Positions 25,433-32,969 of a DNA stretch of 64,000 nt are shown piece after piece. Every line of letters starts with the position of its first letter. The first letter of the stretch is position 1. Under the pieces are notes generated by a model. It saw nothing but the letters and a program-made list of their open reading frames with translations. It ran no database searches and was not told where the DNA came from. The position numbers and the translations under genes were made by a program. This DNA is from Alphaproteobacteria bacterium. GTDB taxonomy: Bacteria > Pseudomonadota > Alphaproteobacteria > UBA6615. The stretch is from contig JBDXCV010000011.1 in assembly GCA_039980135.1 (NCBI GenBank), positions 176,902 through 240,901 of the forward strand. The letters run 5' to 3'.

Positions 25433-26398
25433 TCAGCGCGCGAGGTTGTCGGCGCTGAGGGTCCGCAGGTTGTCCACGTTTTCGAGATACCAGACGTAGG
25501 TGCGTTCGACGGCATCGCGAAGGCTGATCTTCGAGCGCCAACCGAGGTCGGTCAGCCGGGAAACATCGACCAGCTTGCGGGGCGTGCCATCCGGGCGCGA
25601 CGTGTCATATTCGAATGAACCCGTGTAGCCGACCACGTCGGCAACGAGTGTTGCAAAGTCGGCAATCGAAATATCCTCGCCGGTGCCGATGTTGACGAAC
25701 GGTTCGTCTGAATAGTTGTTCATCAGATAGATGCACGCATCAGCCATATCATCGGCGAACATGATCTCGCGCTTCGGTGTGCCCGTGCCCCAGATCGCGA
25801 CCTTCTCTGCATTCGACAGTTTGGCCTCATGCATGCGCCGGATCATTGCCGGGGCCATGTGCGAGGTCTCGTAGTCGAAATTGTCGCCGATCCCGAACAG
25901 ATTTGTCGGCTGCACGCTGATCGCGTCGAATCCGTATTGCCGTCGATACGCCTGGCACATCTTGATCCCGGCAATCTTGGCAACCGCGTACCACTGGTTG
26001 GTTTCTTCCAGCGGCCCGGTCAGCATGTATTCTTCCTTCATGGGCTGGGGCGCGTCGCGCGGCATGATGCAGGTCGATCCGAGAAACAGCATCTTCTTCG
26101 CACCGGCGCGATAGGCGGTGTCGATGAGGTTCGTCTGGATCTTCAGATTGCCCGCTATGAAATCTGCCGGATACATCTCGTTTGCCAGAATTCCACCCAC
26201 GATCGCGGCAGCGTCGAGCACATAATCCGGTCTTTCCTTGTCGAAGAAATCACGCACGGCGGCCTGTTCGGTCAGGTCGAGTTCCGCACTGGTCCGGGTC
26301 ACGATATTGGCGTGGCCCTGGGCAATGAGCTGTCGCACCAGCGCCTGGCCGACCAGCCCGCGATGTCCCGCGACGTATATCTTGGCGTCCTGTTCCAT
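25433..26398 (-). CDS. fcl: GDP-L-fucose synthase
   Basis: NAD-dependent epimerase/dehydratase family enzyme, 321 aa, making GDP-L-fucose from GDP-4-keto-6-deoxymannose. IYVAGHRGLVGQALVR is the cofactor loop, FLGSTCIMPRDAPQPMKEEYMLTGPLEETN is the fucose synthase fingerprint with active-site Ser and Cys, and WYAVAKIAG supplies the Tyr-Lys pair. VQPTNLFGIGDNFD and a His in the following SHM match the substrate-binding region. The usual partner gmd (GDP-mannose dehydratase) is not in the window. It supplies fucose for surface polysaccharide. Confidence 0.92.
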   Translation of the reverse strand: MEQDAKIYVAGHRGLVGQALVRQLIAQGHANIVTRTSAELDLTEQAAVRDFFDKERPDYVLDAAAIVGGILANEMYPADFIAGNLKIQTNLIDTAYRAGAKKMLFLGSTCIMPRDAPQPMKEEYMLTGPLEETNQWYAVAKIAGIKMCQAYRRQYGFDAISVQPTNLFGIGDNFDYETSHMAPAMIRRMHEAKLSNAEKVAIWGTGTPKREIMFADDMADACIYLMNNYSDEPFVNIGTGEDISIADFATLVADVVGYTGSFEYDTSRPDGTPRKLVDVSRLTDLGWRSKISLRDAVERTYVWYLENVDNLRTLSADNLAR

Positions 26399-26416
26399 GT
26401 TCGTATCCGCTTGGCG

Positions 26417-27211
26417 TTACTTGACGTACTTTCGGAACTCCGGCTTGCGGCGATCCTGAAACGCCCGGCCGCCTTCCTTGGATTCCTCCGTGGCGTAATA
26501 CAACTTCAGAGCCTCGAACCCCAATGCGCCGATCCCCTTTATATGGTCGGTGTCCGCGTTGAAGGACCGCTTGGCGATCGCAAGTGCGGTCGGGCTGCGT
26601 TCCATCAGATCGGCACACCAGCGGTCCACTTCGGCATCCAGGTCCTTGTCCGGTACGACCGCGTTCGCCAGTCCCATCTCCAGGGCCTCGCGCGCGGTGT
26701 ACTGGCGGCACATGTACCAGATCTCACGGGCCTTTTTCTCGCCCACCACCCGGGCCAGATAGGCGGTGCCGTAGCCCGGATCGACTGAACCCATGCTGGG
26801 GCCGACCTGGCCGAAAATGGCACCCGCACCGGCGATGGTAAGATCGCACACGGTGGCAATCACGTTGCCGCCGCCGATGGCGTAACCGCGGACCTTGGCG
26901 ATCACGGGCTTGGGCACATCGCGGATCAGCCCCTGGAGCTCTTCGATGGGAATGCCGGTGGTACCGCGGCGGCTGCCATAGCCTTCGGTGGCCTTGTTTT
27001 CGAGGGACTGGTCGCCGCCGGACGAGAAGGCGCGATCACCGGCGCCCGTGATCACCATGACACCGACCGACTTGTCCCAGCCGGCGTCCTGCAACGCATC
27101 GATCATTTCCTCGATTGTGTGCCCGCTGAACGCATTGAGCTTGTCGGGGCGATTGATGGTGATGGTCGCCACGCCGTCGCGGGTTTCATACAATATGTCG
27201 TCAAAGCTCAT
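26417..27211 (-). CDS. BadI-like enoyl-CoA hydratase/hydrolase family enzyme
   Basis: Crotonase-fold protein, 264 aa. Its stretch AIFGQVGPSMGSVDPGYGTAYLARVVGEKKAREIWYMC is nearly identical in pattern to BadI, the 2-ketocyclohexanecarboxyl-CoA hydrolase of Rhodopseudomonas, and also resembles MenB. The oxyanion segments AFSSGGDQS and VRGYAIGGGNVIATVCDLTI are present, as is the end RRKPEFRKYVK. ATG 27211 is preceded by GGGGGAGCG. No other alicyclic or benzoyl-CoA pathway gene lies nearby, so ring-cleaving C-C hydrolase activity is likely but not its pathway. An unspecific enoyl-CoA hydratase remains possible. Confidence 0.88.
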   Translation of the reverse strand: MSFDDILYETRDGVATITINRPDKLNAFSGHTIEEMIDALQDAGWDKSVGVMVITGAGDRAFSSGGDQSLENKATEGYGSRRGTTGIPIEELQGLIRDVPKPVIAKVRGYAIGGGNVIATVCDLTIAGAGAIFGQVGPSMGSVDPGYGTAYLARVVGEKKAREIWYMCRQYTAREALEMGLANAVVPDKDLDAEVDRWCADLMERSPTALAIAKRSFNADTDHIKGIGALGFEALKLYYATEESKEGGRAFQDRRKPEFRKYVK

Positions 27212-27318
27212 GGTTTCGCTCCCCCTCATTGGGCGCAATCATAGCCGTAACGCTTGACCGGCGCCCGTTTGGTTATAGTTGAGTTGGTATCGCGCAGCAT
27301 ATTTCCGGAGATATTCGA

Positions 27319-27702
27319 ATGCCAAAGAAGCCTGATAAGCGTCCGCCGGTCGCGGTGGGACATGTCTCGCTGCATGTGAAGGATGTGCCGCAGGCGAGTG
27401 CGTTCATGCAGGTGCTTGGCCTGCGTTCGGTGTTCGAGGCACCGAAATTCGCCGTCCTGGAGTTGCGGGGCGGCACCCACCTGATCCTCAATCAATCACG
27501 CAAGAAGATCAAAGCGGGCGATATCGCACCCGTCGACCTGATGGTCGATGACGTCGAGGCGATGCGTGACTATTGCAAAAAGCACAAACTCAAACCGTCG
27601 AAAATCACGTCGGGTTCCGTGCACAGTTCGTTCTATGTGCCCGGCCCCGATGGCTGGTCGATCAAGATCACCTCGTCACACACCTCCGGCCGCCCGGTTT
27701 GA
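27319..27702 (+). CDS. VOC (glyoxalase/dioxygenase fold) protein
   Basis: 127-aa single vicinal-oxygen-chelate domain protein. VGHVSLHVKDVPQASAFMQVLGL is the first beta-alpha-beta-beta-beta module, with His as likely metal ligand. DLMVDDVEAMRDYCKKHKL and FYVPGPDGWSIKI form the second; the terminal Glu ligand typical of glyoxalase I is not evident. Lysine-rich start (MPKKPDKRPP). Divergent from the BadI-like gene across 107 bases. Specific function unknown. Confidence 0.85.
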   Translation: MPKKPDKRPPVAVGHVSLHVKDVPQASAFMQVLGLRSVFEAPKFAVLELRGGTHLILNQSRKKIKAGDIAPVDLMVDDVEAMRDYCKKHKLKPSKITSGSVHSSFYVPGPDGWSIKITSSHTSGRPV

Positions 27703-27809
27703 CTGGGGCATTCCGGACCTGTCACAAGCCTCGTGATTGAAAGCGCTCTTATGGAGGAATGCCGGAACCGCTAGTTTCCGTCCCATTCTCAAGGACTGGA
27801 GAGCCTTTC

Positions 27810-28550
27810 TTGCCTGATCGTTTCGGACCCCGCGGTGTCGTGGCCGTCATTATTCCGGTGCAGAATTCGAACATGCAGCCGGAGTATGAACTGATGCGCC
27901 CGGCTGATATCAGCCATCAGATGTACCGCTTCGACATTTCGGACCACGGCAGGGTTCCCGATGCGGTGCTGCGCGTTGTGCCCGACACGCTGCTGTGCTG
28001 GCCTGACGTCGTTATTGGCGGAAACTCTCTCGAGATGCGCGACTGGTCGGTCTCGCAACAGGCTGAATACCGGGCGGCCTTCGAAGCGTGTGCCAAGGGG
28101 GTGCCGGTGGTGCTTGCGACGGATGCCACGGTTGCGGCGTTGCGGACAATCGGGGCAAAGCGAATCGGCATGCTTTCACCCATGTCGTCCGAACATTCGA
28201 CAGGGGCGAAGAATTACTACGAGACCCAGGGCTTCGAGGTGCCCCACGACACCTCGCTGAGGGTCGAGAAATCAGAAGACATCATCAACATGAAGGCAGA
28301 CGATGCGATCGCTGCATTCGAGCGGATCGACATGGATGATATCGACACACTCCTCCATGTCGGCGGTGCGCTCGGCATCGTGTCCCACATCGAGGCGATC
28401 GAAGCTCATTTCGGCAAGCCGCTCGTTTCCGTGAACGCTGCCACATACTGGTATGCGCTGCGGAAAATCGGCGTGAATGAACCGATGCCCGGCTTCGGAC
28501 AGCTGCTGATCCATACCGCAGTCACCGACAAAACAACTTCAACATCATAG
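27810..28550 (+). CDS. Asp/Glu racemase superfamily protein (maleate isomerase-like), copy 1
   Basis: 246-aa protein of the maleate isomerase/arylmalonate decarboxylase branch. VVAVIIPVQNSNMQPEYELM is the N-terminal substrate loop. At the two positions where these enzymes carry catalytic cysteines, it has GGNSLEMRDW and VNAATYWYALRK instead, with no Cys in either. TTG 27810 is taken as start because GGAGAG lies six bases before it and the residue run PDRFGPRGVVAV matches the start of its neighbour; an ATG at 27759 has its GGAGG one base away. The tandem copy follows 12 bases later. Confidence 0.87.
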   Translation: MPDRFGPRGVVAVIIPVQNSNMQPEYELMRPADISHQMYRFDISDHGRVPDAVLRVVPDTLLCWPDVVIGGNSLEMRDWSVSQQAEYRAAFEACAKGVPVVLATDATVAALRTIGAKRIGMLSPMSSEHSTGAKNYYETQGFEVPHDTSLRVEKSEDIINMKADDAIAAFERIDMDDIDTLLHVGGALGIVSHIEAIEAHFGKPLVSVNAATYWYALRKIGVNEPMPGFGQLLIHTAVTDKTTSTS

Positions 28551-28562
28551 AGAGCTATAGCC

Positions 28563-29285
28563 ATGCCCGATCGTTTCGGACCCCGCGGCGTCGTCGCCGT
28601 ACTCATCCCCGTCCAGAACTCCAACATGCAGCCCGAATACGAGATGATGCGTCCCGAGGGTGTCAGCAATCAGATGTACCGGTTCAACATCACCAGTCCT
28701 GACACGGTCGGCGAGGCCGTGCTCGACGTGGTGCCGCATACGCTGAAATGCTGGCCCGACATGATCGTTGGTGGCAACTCGCTTGAGATGCGCGACTGGT
28801 CGGTAGAAAAGCAGGCCTGGTACACGGGCGAGTTCGCCAAGCGGGCCGGGGACAAGCCCTTCGTGCTGGCGACCGATGCGGTCATCGCGGCACTTCGCAC
28901 GGTCGGAGCAAAGCGTTTCGGCATGATGTCGCCACTGTCGGTCGCGAATTCACAGAGCGCGGTGGACTACTACACCGCACACGGTTTCGATGTCGCGTCG
29001 GCGACAGCTCTGCTCGTGGACAAGCCAGAGAACGCCGTGAATGTTCCCATGGAACGGGTCATCGAGGCCTTCGAGGAGGTCGACGCGCTCGACATCGACA
29101 CGTTGCTGCATGTCGGTGGGTCGCTCGGCATCGTGCCGCTGATCGCCGAGTTGGAGGAGCGTTTCAAGAAGCCGGTCATCTCGGTCAATCAGGCAACTTA
29201 CTGGTACGCGCTGCGCAAGATGGGCATCACCGATCCCATTCCGGGGTTCGGAGAGCTCATGCTGAAAGCCGAGATCGTGGAGTAG
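28563..29285 (+). CDS. Asp/Glu racemase superfamily protein (maleate isomerase-like), copy 2
   Basis: 240-aa paralog of the preceding gene, sharing PDRFGPRGVVAV, PVQNSNMQPEYE, GGNSLEMRDWSV, DIDTLLHVGG and YWYALRKMG/IG. Like copy 1 it lacks Cys at both catalytic sites (GGNS and VNQATYW). The pair arose by tandem duplication and may form a heteromer. Lyase, decarboxylase or isomerase chemistry on a small dicarboxylate is suggested by the fold, but without cysteines the mechanism would differ from maleate isomerase. Confidence 0.87.
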   Translation: MPDRFGPRGVVAVLIPVQNSNMQPEYEMMRPEGVSNQMYRFNITSPDTVGEAVLDVVPHTLKCWPDMIVGGNSLEMRDWSVEKQAWYTGEFAKRAGDKPFVLATDAVIAALRTVGAKRFGMMSPLSVANSQSAVDYYTAHGFDVASATALLVDKPENAVNVPMERVIEAFEEVDALDIDTLLHVGGSLGIVPLIAELEERFKKPVISVNQATYWYALRKMGITDPIPGFGELMLKAEIVE

Positions 29286-29305
29286 CCGAAGCCGCGCCGC
29301 CGGGT

Positions 29306-29890
29306 TTACTCGGCGGCGATGCGATCCGCCATGCGGAAGCCGACCTTGTCCATCGCCACAAGCGTATCCTCGCCGAACTTCTCGACGATTTCCTGGCCGA
29401 CCTGCGGGTGAAAGACGACTTCATCTTTGACGTCGCCCTCGACCGACTGGATCATAACCAGCAGGCGTGCTGTTTCGTCGGAGATGTTGTTGAAGTCGCG
29501 ATAAACACCGGCCGGCACGGAGATGAAATCCAGCGGCTCCAGCTCGACGGAGTTCTCGCCGTTCTCGCCCCAGGAAATGCGGAATTTTCCGTTCAGGCAG
29601 AAGAAATTCTCGACCGTATGGGAGTGGCTGTGCAGTCCCGGATTGTTCCCCGGCGGGCACTCGGCGATGGTGACGGTCAGGCCATTCATGCCCTTGACGG
29701 GGGCGACCTTGGAGCGGCCTTCCCAGCCTTCGGGTGACATGACCGGATAGACCGATTTTGCCGAAACGATCTCCACCGCTTCGGCCGGAATACCCGTGCC
29801 TTCCATGATCGATTGCTTGTAAGGCTTGAGATCTCTGAATCGCGCGATGCGGTTGGACATGTCCGGGTTATTGAGGTCGACCGTTTTCAT
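29306..29890 (-). CDS. Cupin domain protein
   Basis: 194-aa single cupin. Motif 1 is PGLHSHSHTVENFFCLNGKFRI, with three His and a Glu to bind metal. Motif 2 is PLDFISVPAGVYRDFNN, where the usual His is replaced by Asp or Asn. The N-terminal 60 residues precede the barrel and the C-terminus adds about 50. Convergent with the racemase-like pair, 20 bases apart; a GC-rich dyad (29295-29318) spans the gap. Resembles small-molecule dioxygenase or isomerase cupins; substrate unknown. Confidence 0.85.
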   Translation of the reverse strand: MKTVDLNNPDMSNRIARFRDLKPYKQSIMEGTGIPAEAVEIVSAKSVYPVMSPEGWEGRSKVAPVKGMNGLTVTIAECPPGNNPGLHSHSHTVENFFCLNGKFRISWGENGENSVELEPLDFISVPAGVYRDFNNISDETARLLVMIQSVEGDVKDEVVFHPQVGQEIVEKFGEDTLVAMDKVGFRMADRIAAE

Positions 29891-29960
29891 TGTGCGTCTC
29901 CATCCCTTTGTTGTGTAAATCCTAGCTTAAAAGCTGGACTGCGGGAAAGTGCTCGCGTCA

Positions 29961-30677
29961 TCAGGCCGCTTCTTCTCGCGTGAAGAGTCGGTCCAACAAT
30001 TGCTGTAGCGGGGGCGCCGTGCGACCCGGAACGCCGATCTCGTGACTATCCTGTTTGAGCGCCGACAGCATTGAAATAGCGAGGTCGCCGAGGAAGTTTT
30101 CGTCGGTGTCACCGCGTTGGCACACGAACAGCCGGGCACTTCGGTCGCCGTTCGACGGGGCGTGACTTTCGGTGATCGGCCCGAACATACGCATGACGAA
30201 AACGCAGGTCGTCGATGCGTAGGAAATGAACGCCGCCTTGGCTTTGGGGTCGAGCGCGACGACACGCGCGTCATCGAGATTGACGCCTCGCGACGCAAAC
30301 GCCAAATCGAATACACTGCGAAAATCGGCCTCGAACATTTCGGCTGCGAAGAAATTGCCGTGTAGCCTTTCATAGAACATTGTTATCAGCGGGCCGTGAC
30401 GCCGGTTGTCCGGATGCCGCCAGGATTCCTGGACGCGGTCGGGAAGTTCGTTGCGCTGCATGTCGAAAAAATTCGTGTTTGAACTACGATGAAATTCGCT
30501 CTCACCCGGCGCGATCACCTGCCAGTCAGAAGCACCCAGATCTTCCCCATCGACGCTCCTGTTCTCCTGTGCCGCGGCGATGCCGAGGCCCAGCATCATC
30601 GCAAGGGCCATACCAACGGCAAGCACAGGGGGGATCCATCGTCTCGCGCGCGTGGCAATTTCGATTTTTTGGCTCAT
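29961..30677 (-). CDS. Exported or membrane-anchored protein of unknown function
   Basis: 238-aa protein beginning with a basic segment and a hydrophobic helix (about residues 16-36, LAVGMALAMMLGLGIAAAQ) consistent with a signal peptide. The rest is soluble, with Asp, Arg and Phe-rich stretches such as FHRSSNTNFFDMQRNELPDR and HGNFFAAEMFEADFRSVFDLAF. I recognise no domain. ATG 30677 is the best start but has no clear Shine-Dalgarno; an upstream TTG frame to 30749 is less plausible. The single free-standing gene shares a divergent region with the NTF2-like gene. Confidence 0.65.
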   Translation of the reverse strand: MSQKIEIATRARRWIPPVLAVGMALAMMLGLGIAAAQENRSVDGEDLGASDWQVIAPGESEFHRSSNTNFFDMQRNELPDRVQESWRHPDNRRHGPLITMFYERLHGNFFAAEMFEADFRSVFDLAFASRGVNLDDARVVALDPKAKAAFISYASTTCVFVMRMFGPITESHAPSNGDRSARLFVCQRGDTDENFLGDLAISMLSALKQDSHEIGVPGRTAPPLQQLLDRLFTREEAA

Positions 30678-30835
30678 GGCCGCAGTCTGCCAATCGCAAA
30701 CTGGTTGGACAATGCGGGCCGGGTAGCAGGATGGGGCCAACGCGTTCAAACCACGAAATCGTGAAAACCAACCCCCTAAATTCAGGCTGGTCGGGGCTAT
30801 TGTGAATGGACCAGCACAAATATTGGGGGGATATT

Positions 30836-31270
30836 ATGCGACTCATCAAACATTTCATCGCCGTGTCGGCTGTCGCCGGCATGCTCACGATTGCACCGTT
30901 CGGGGATTCCTGGGCCGGGGATGCCGAGACGAAAGCGATCGTGGAACACCATCTGGCTGCGTTCGGAGCGGGCGATATGAAGGACACCTTGTCCGATTAC
31001 ACCGAAGAGTCGGTGGTTTTGACGCCGGGCGGTGCGCTGAAGGGGCTTAAAGCAATTGAAGGCCTGTTCGGTGCTCTGTTTGCCGAATTTTCCAAGCCCG
31101 GTGCCAGCTTTGAGCTCAAGCTTCTATCAACGAGCAATGATGTCGGGTACATCGTCTGGTCGGCCGAAACGGCGGACAATGTTTATGAACTCGGCACCGA
31201 TACATACATCATCGAGGACGGCAAGATCGCGGTGCAGACCTTCGCAGCCAAGGCGGTGCCAAAGATGTAG
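30836..31270 (+). CDS. Secreted NTF2-like (SnoaL/SgcJ-type) protein
   Basis: 144-aa protein with a Sec signal peptide (residues 1-28, ending SWAGD) and a single NTF2-like cone domain. The features are AIVEHHLAAFGAGDMKDTLSDYTEESVVLTPGG, GLFGALFAEF and YIVWSAETADNVYELGTDTYIIEDGKI. ATG 30836 follows six G bases by five nucleotides and gives a proper signal peptide; the earlier in-frame ATG at 30806 does not. The family includes ketosteroid isomerase-like folds and binding proteins; no catalytic assignment is possible. Confidence 0.87.
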   Translation: MRLIKHFIAVSAVAGMLTIAPFGDSWAGDAETKAIVEHHLAAFGAGDMKDTLSDYTEESVVLTPGGALKGLKAIEGLFGALFAEFSKPGASFELKLLSTSNDVGYIVWSAETADNVYELGTDTYIIEDGKIAVQTFAAKAVPKM

Positions 31271-31328
31271 CTCTATCGGTCACGGGCGCGCTGTGGCACA
31301 TAGTGCGCCCGTGATCGAAAGAGTGTCG

Positions 31329-31586
31329 ATGATGCCTGATTACTACAGCCCCGATCTGGGGATGAACCCGGACGACCCGTTTGCACGCGGTGCGGACGGC
31401 AAACTCGTGCGCCGCAGCTACTGGCTCGACCTGAGCGATCGGTCGCTGGTCATGGCGATGACCCAGGGGGTCGGCGCCGATCTGACCAACGAACACAAGC
31501 GCGCGCACCTGGACGATGTCGGGCGTGCGCATCTAGTCGACCAGGTCTGCGTTCAGGAAATCCTGCCGCCGGAGACCGGCGTCTAG
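31329..31586 (+). CDS. Small conserved-looking hypothetical protein
   Basis: 85-residue protein MMPDYYSPDLGMNPDDPF..., acidic, with no signal peptide, membrane helix or recognised motif. AAAGAG lies about five bases before ATG 31329. Codon use matches neighbouring genes and the amino-acid composition is that of a real protein (balanced charge, WLDLSDRSLVMAM core). It lies 58 bases after the NTF2-like gene on the same strand. Function unknown. Confidence 0.6.
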   Translation: MMPDYYSPDLGMNPDDPFARGADGKLVRRSYWLDLSDRSLVMAMTQGVGADLTNEHKRAHLDDVGRAHLVDQVCVQEILPPETGV

Positions 31587-31597
31587 GCCGTACGCAC

Positions 31598-32233
31598 CTA
31601 CGTCAGCGGTGAGAAGCTTGCCGGCATCAGCATCGTCGAGTGCATCTCCTCGAGGTCGGGCCGTCCGGCGGCGGCGAATTCCTGCCACGCCGCCTCCTTG
31701 GCGATCCCGTTGCGCGCTTCCATGCGCTGTTCGAGGCTTGTATAGGCCCAGAGGTGACAGACCTCATTGGGGTTCGGGCCTTCGGTGATCCAGGCGCAGA
31801 CGTTCTTTGAGTATTTTTCGCGGACCGGCATGACGTCGATGAAACGCTTCATCCAGGGGCCGGCTTTGCCGGCTTTCAGGCGGTAATTGCGAAACTCGTA
31901 GAAATTTCCGTCATTCTTCGGGGCGACGAGGTCTTTCGCCGGTTTCAAGAAACGCGTGGTTTGATTGACCAGGAGTGGGCGGAGCACATCGACATAATTG
32001 TCCATCCAGTCCTTGTTCTTGGTGAGTTCGACGCGCAGGCGCGCGCGTTCCTCGAAACTGTCATAGCGCCACAGATGCATAACCTGGTTCAGCGGTCCGA
32101 TTTCGGTGAACCAGTAGCCTTCCAGCACGCCACAATCGTCCCCTCGGGCGGCGCGCCCGACCTCTTCGTTCAGCTTCAGGACCTCGGGTGTCGTGCCCGC
32201 CTGAATGGTGTAGGTGCGAAGTTCATGAAGCAT
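31598..32233 (-). CDS. NIPSNAP family protein
   Basis: 211-aa protein with two tandem NIPSNAP (dimeric alpha-beta barrel-like) halves. The first starts MLHELRTYTIQAGTTPEVLKLNEE with QVMHLWRYDSFEERARLR; the second has FYEFRNYRLKAGKAGPWMKRF and EVCHLWAYTSLEQRMEAR. GGGGGA lies five bases before the ATG. Bacterial NIPSNAP proteins are uncharacterised but frequently neighbour catabolic oxygenase and hydrolase genes. Convergent with the small hypothetical. Confidence 0.9.
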   Translation of the reverse strand: MLHELRTYTIQAGTTPEVLKLNEEVGRAARGDDCGVLEGYWFTEIGPLNQVMHLWRYDSFEERARLRVELTKNKDWMDNYVDVLRPLLVNQTTRFLKPAKDLVAPKNDGNFYEFRNYRLKAGKAGPWMKRFIDVMPVREKYSKNVCAWITEGPNPNEVCHLWAYTSLEQRMEARNGIAKEAAWQEFAAAGRPDLEEMHSTMLMPASFSPLT

Positions 32234-32335
32234 GTTATTCCCCCTTGGAACCTGTATTGATTTGCCGGCTAGCCTGATGCGCGCGCGCGAGCAAAGCAAG
32301 AGGCCCGGCGCTGTTTTTCCGGTGAATGAGCGCGA

Positions 32336-32896
32336 TCAGTCGATGGGCCAGACGGTCGGGGGAAGCGGTTCGGTCCGGTGCACATGGCTGCCGCCGGCCT
32401 CCGTCAGAATAGCTTCGGCGGATATTCTCGAATCATCGTCCGTGGCACGCACCCAGCAGATAATCCCGCCATCCCGTGCGCTCTGTTCCAGGCGGTGATG
32501 CCACTGCTCGTCGCTGATCCGTTCCAGGAACCCGCCGATACTCTCCTCGGTTTCCTCGGCCGCGCCGGTCGAAACCCCAATCGGCCCGCCGACGGCGAAA
32601 GCGGCGGCCGCGGTTCCGATTTGCGCCACGATCGCCATCGTATCGCTCAGGACTTCGACGACATCGCCGAGAAGTTTGTGAGATTCCAGGCTGTCTCTCG
32701 GCGTGTCCATTCGATCCGAGAGTTCATCCACACTCGGGATGGTGCCGAAATGATCGAGAAGCGATTGATGGTTGCCGAGTATGCTGATGTCGGCGGCACG
32801 AAAGCCCCCTGCGACGAGTTTCTCGAGCGCGGCGGAGAAGGTCGCCACATCGCCAAACACGCCGACGACGAGGCATTCCTGTGAAGTGTCCGTCAT
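32336..32896 (-). CDS. General stress protein 17M-like
   Basis: 186-aa protein. CLVVGVFGDVATFSAALEKLVAGGFRAADISILG is the YflT/GSP17M-type domain. The middle carries a glycine-alanine hydrophobic zipper (IVAQIGTAAAAFAVGGPIGVSTGAA), which in relatives associates with membranes. The C-terminal IICWVRATDDDSRISAEAILTEAGG may be a second alpha-beta unit. ATG 32896 has GGAG nine bases upstream. The role is presumed stress related. Confidence 0.75.
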   Translation of the reverse strand: MTDTSQECLVVGVFGDVATFSAALEKLVAGGFRAADISILGNHQSLLDHFGTIPSVDELSDRMDTPRDSLESHKLLGDVVEVLSDTMAIVAQIGTAAAAFAVGGPIGVSTGAAEETEESIGGFLERISDEQWHHRLEQSARDGGIICWVRATDDDSRISAEAILTEAGGSHVHRTEPLPPTVWPID

Positions 32897-32969
32897 GATG
32901 TCATGCTCCAATACACGGGTGGCAAGTCGTGAGCCTCGCACGGGAGGCCGGCTGACCGGATGATCGAGA

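Noticed and set aside
29295..29318. GC-rich dyad between convergent racemase-like and cupin genes as a terminator
   Set aside because: Perfect eight-base arms but no T tract on either strand and it overlaps the cupin coding end; termination cannot be claimed.
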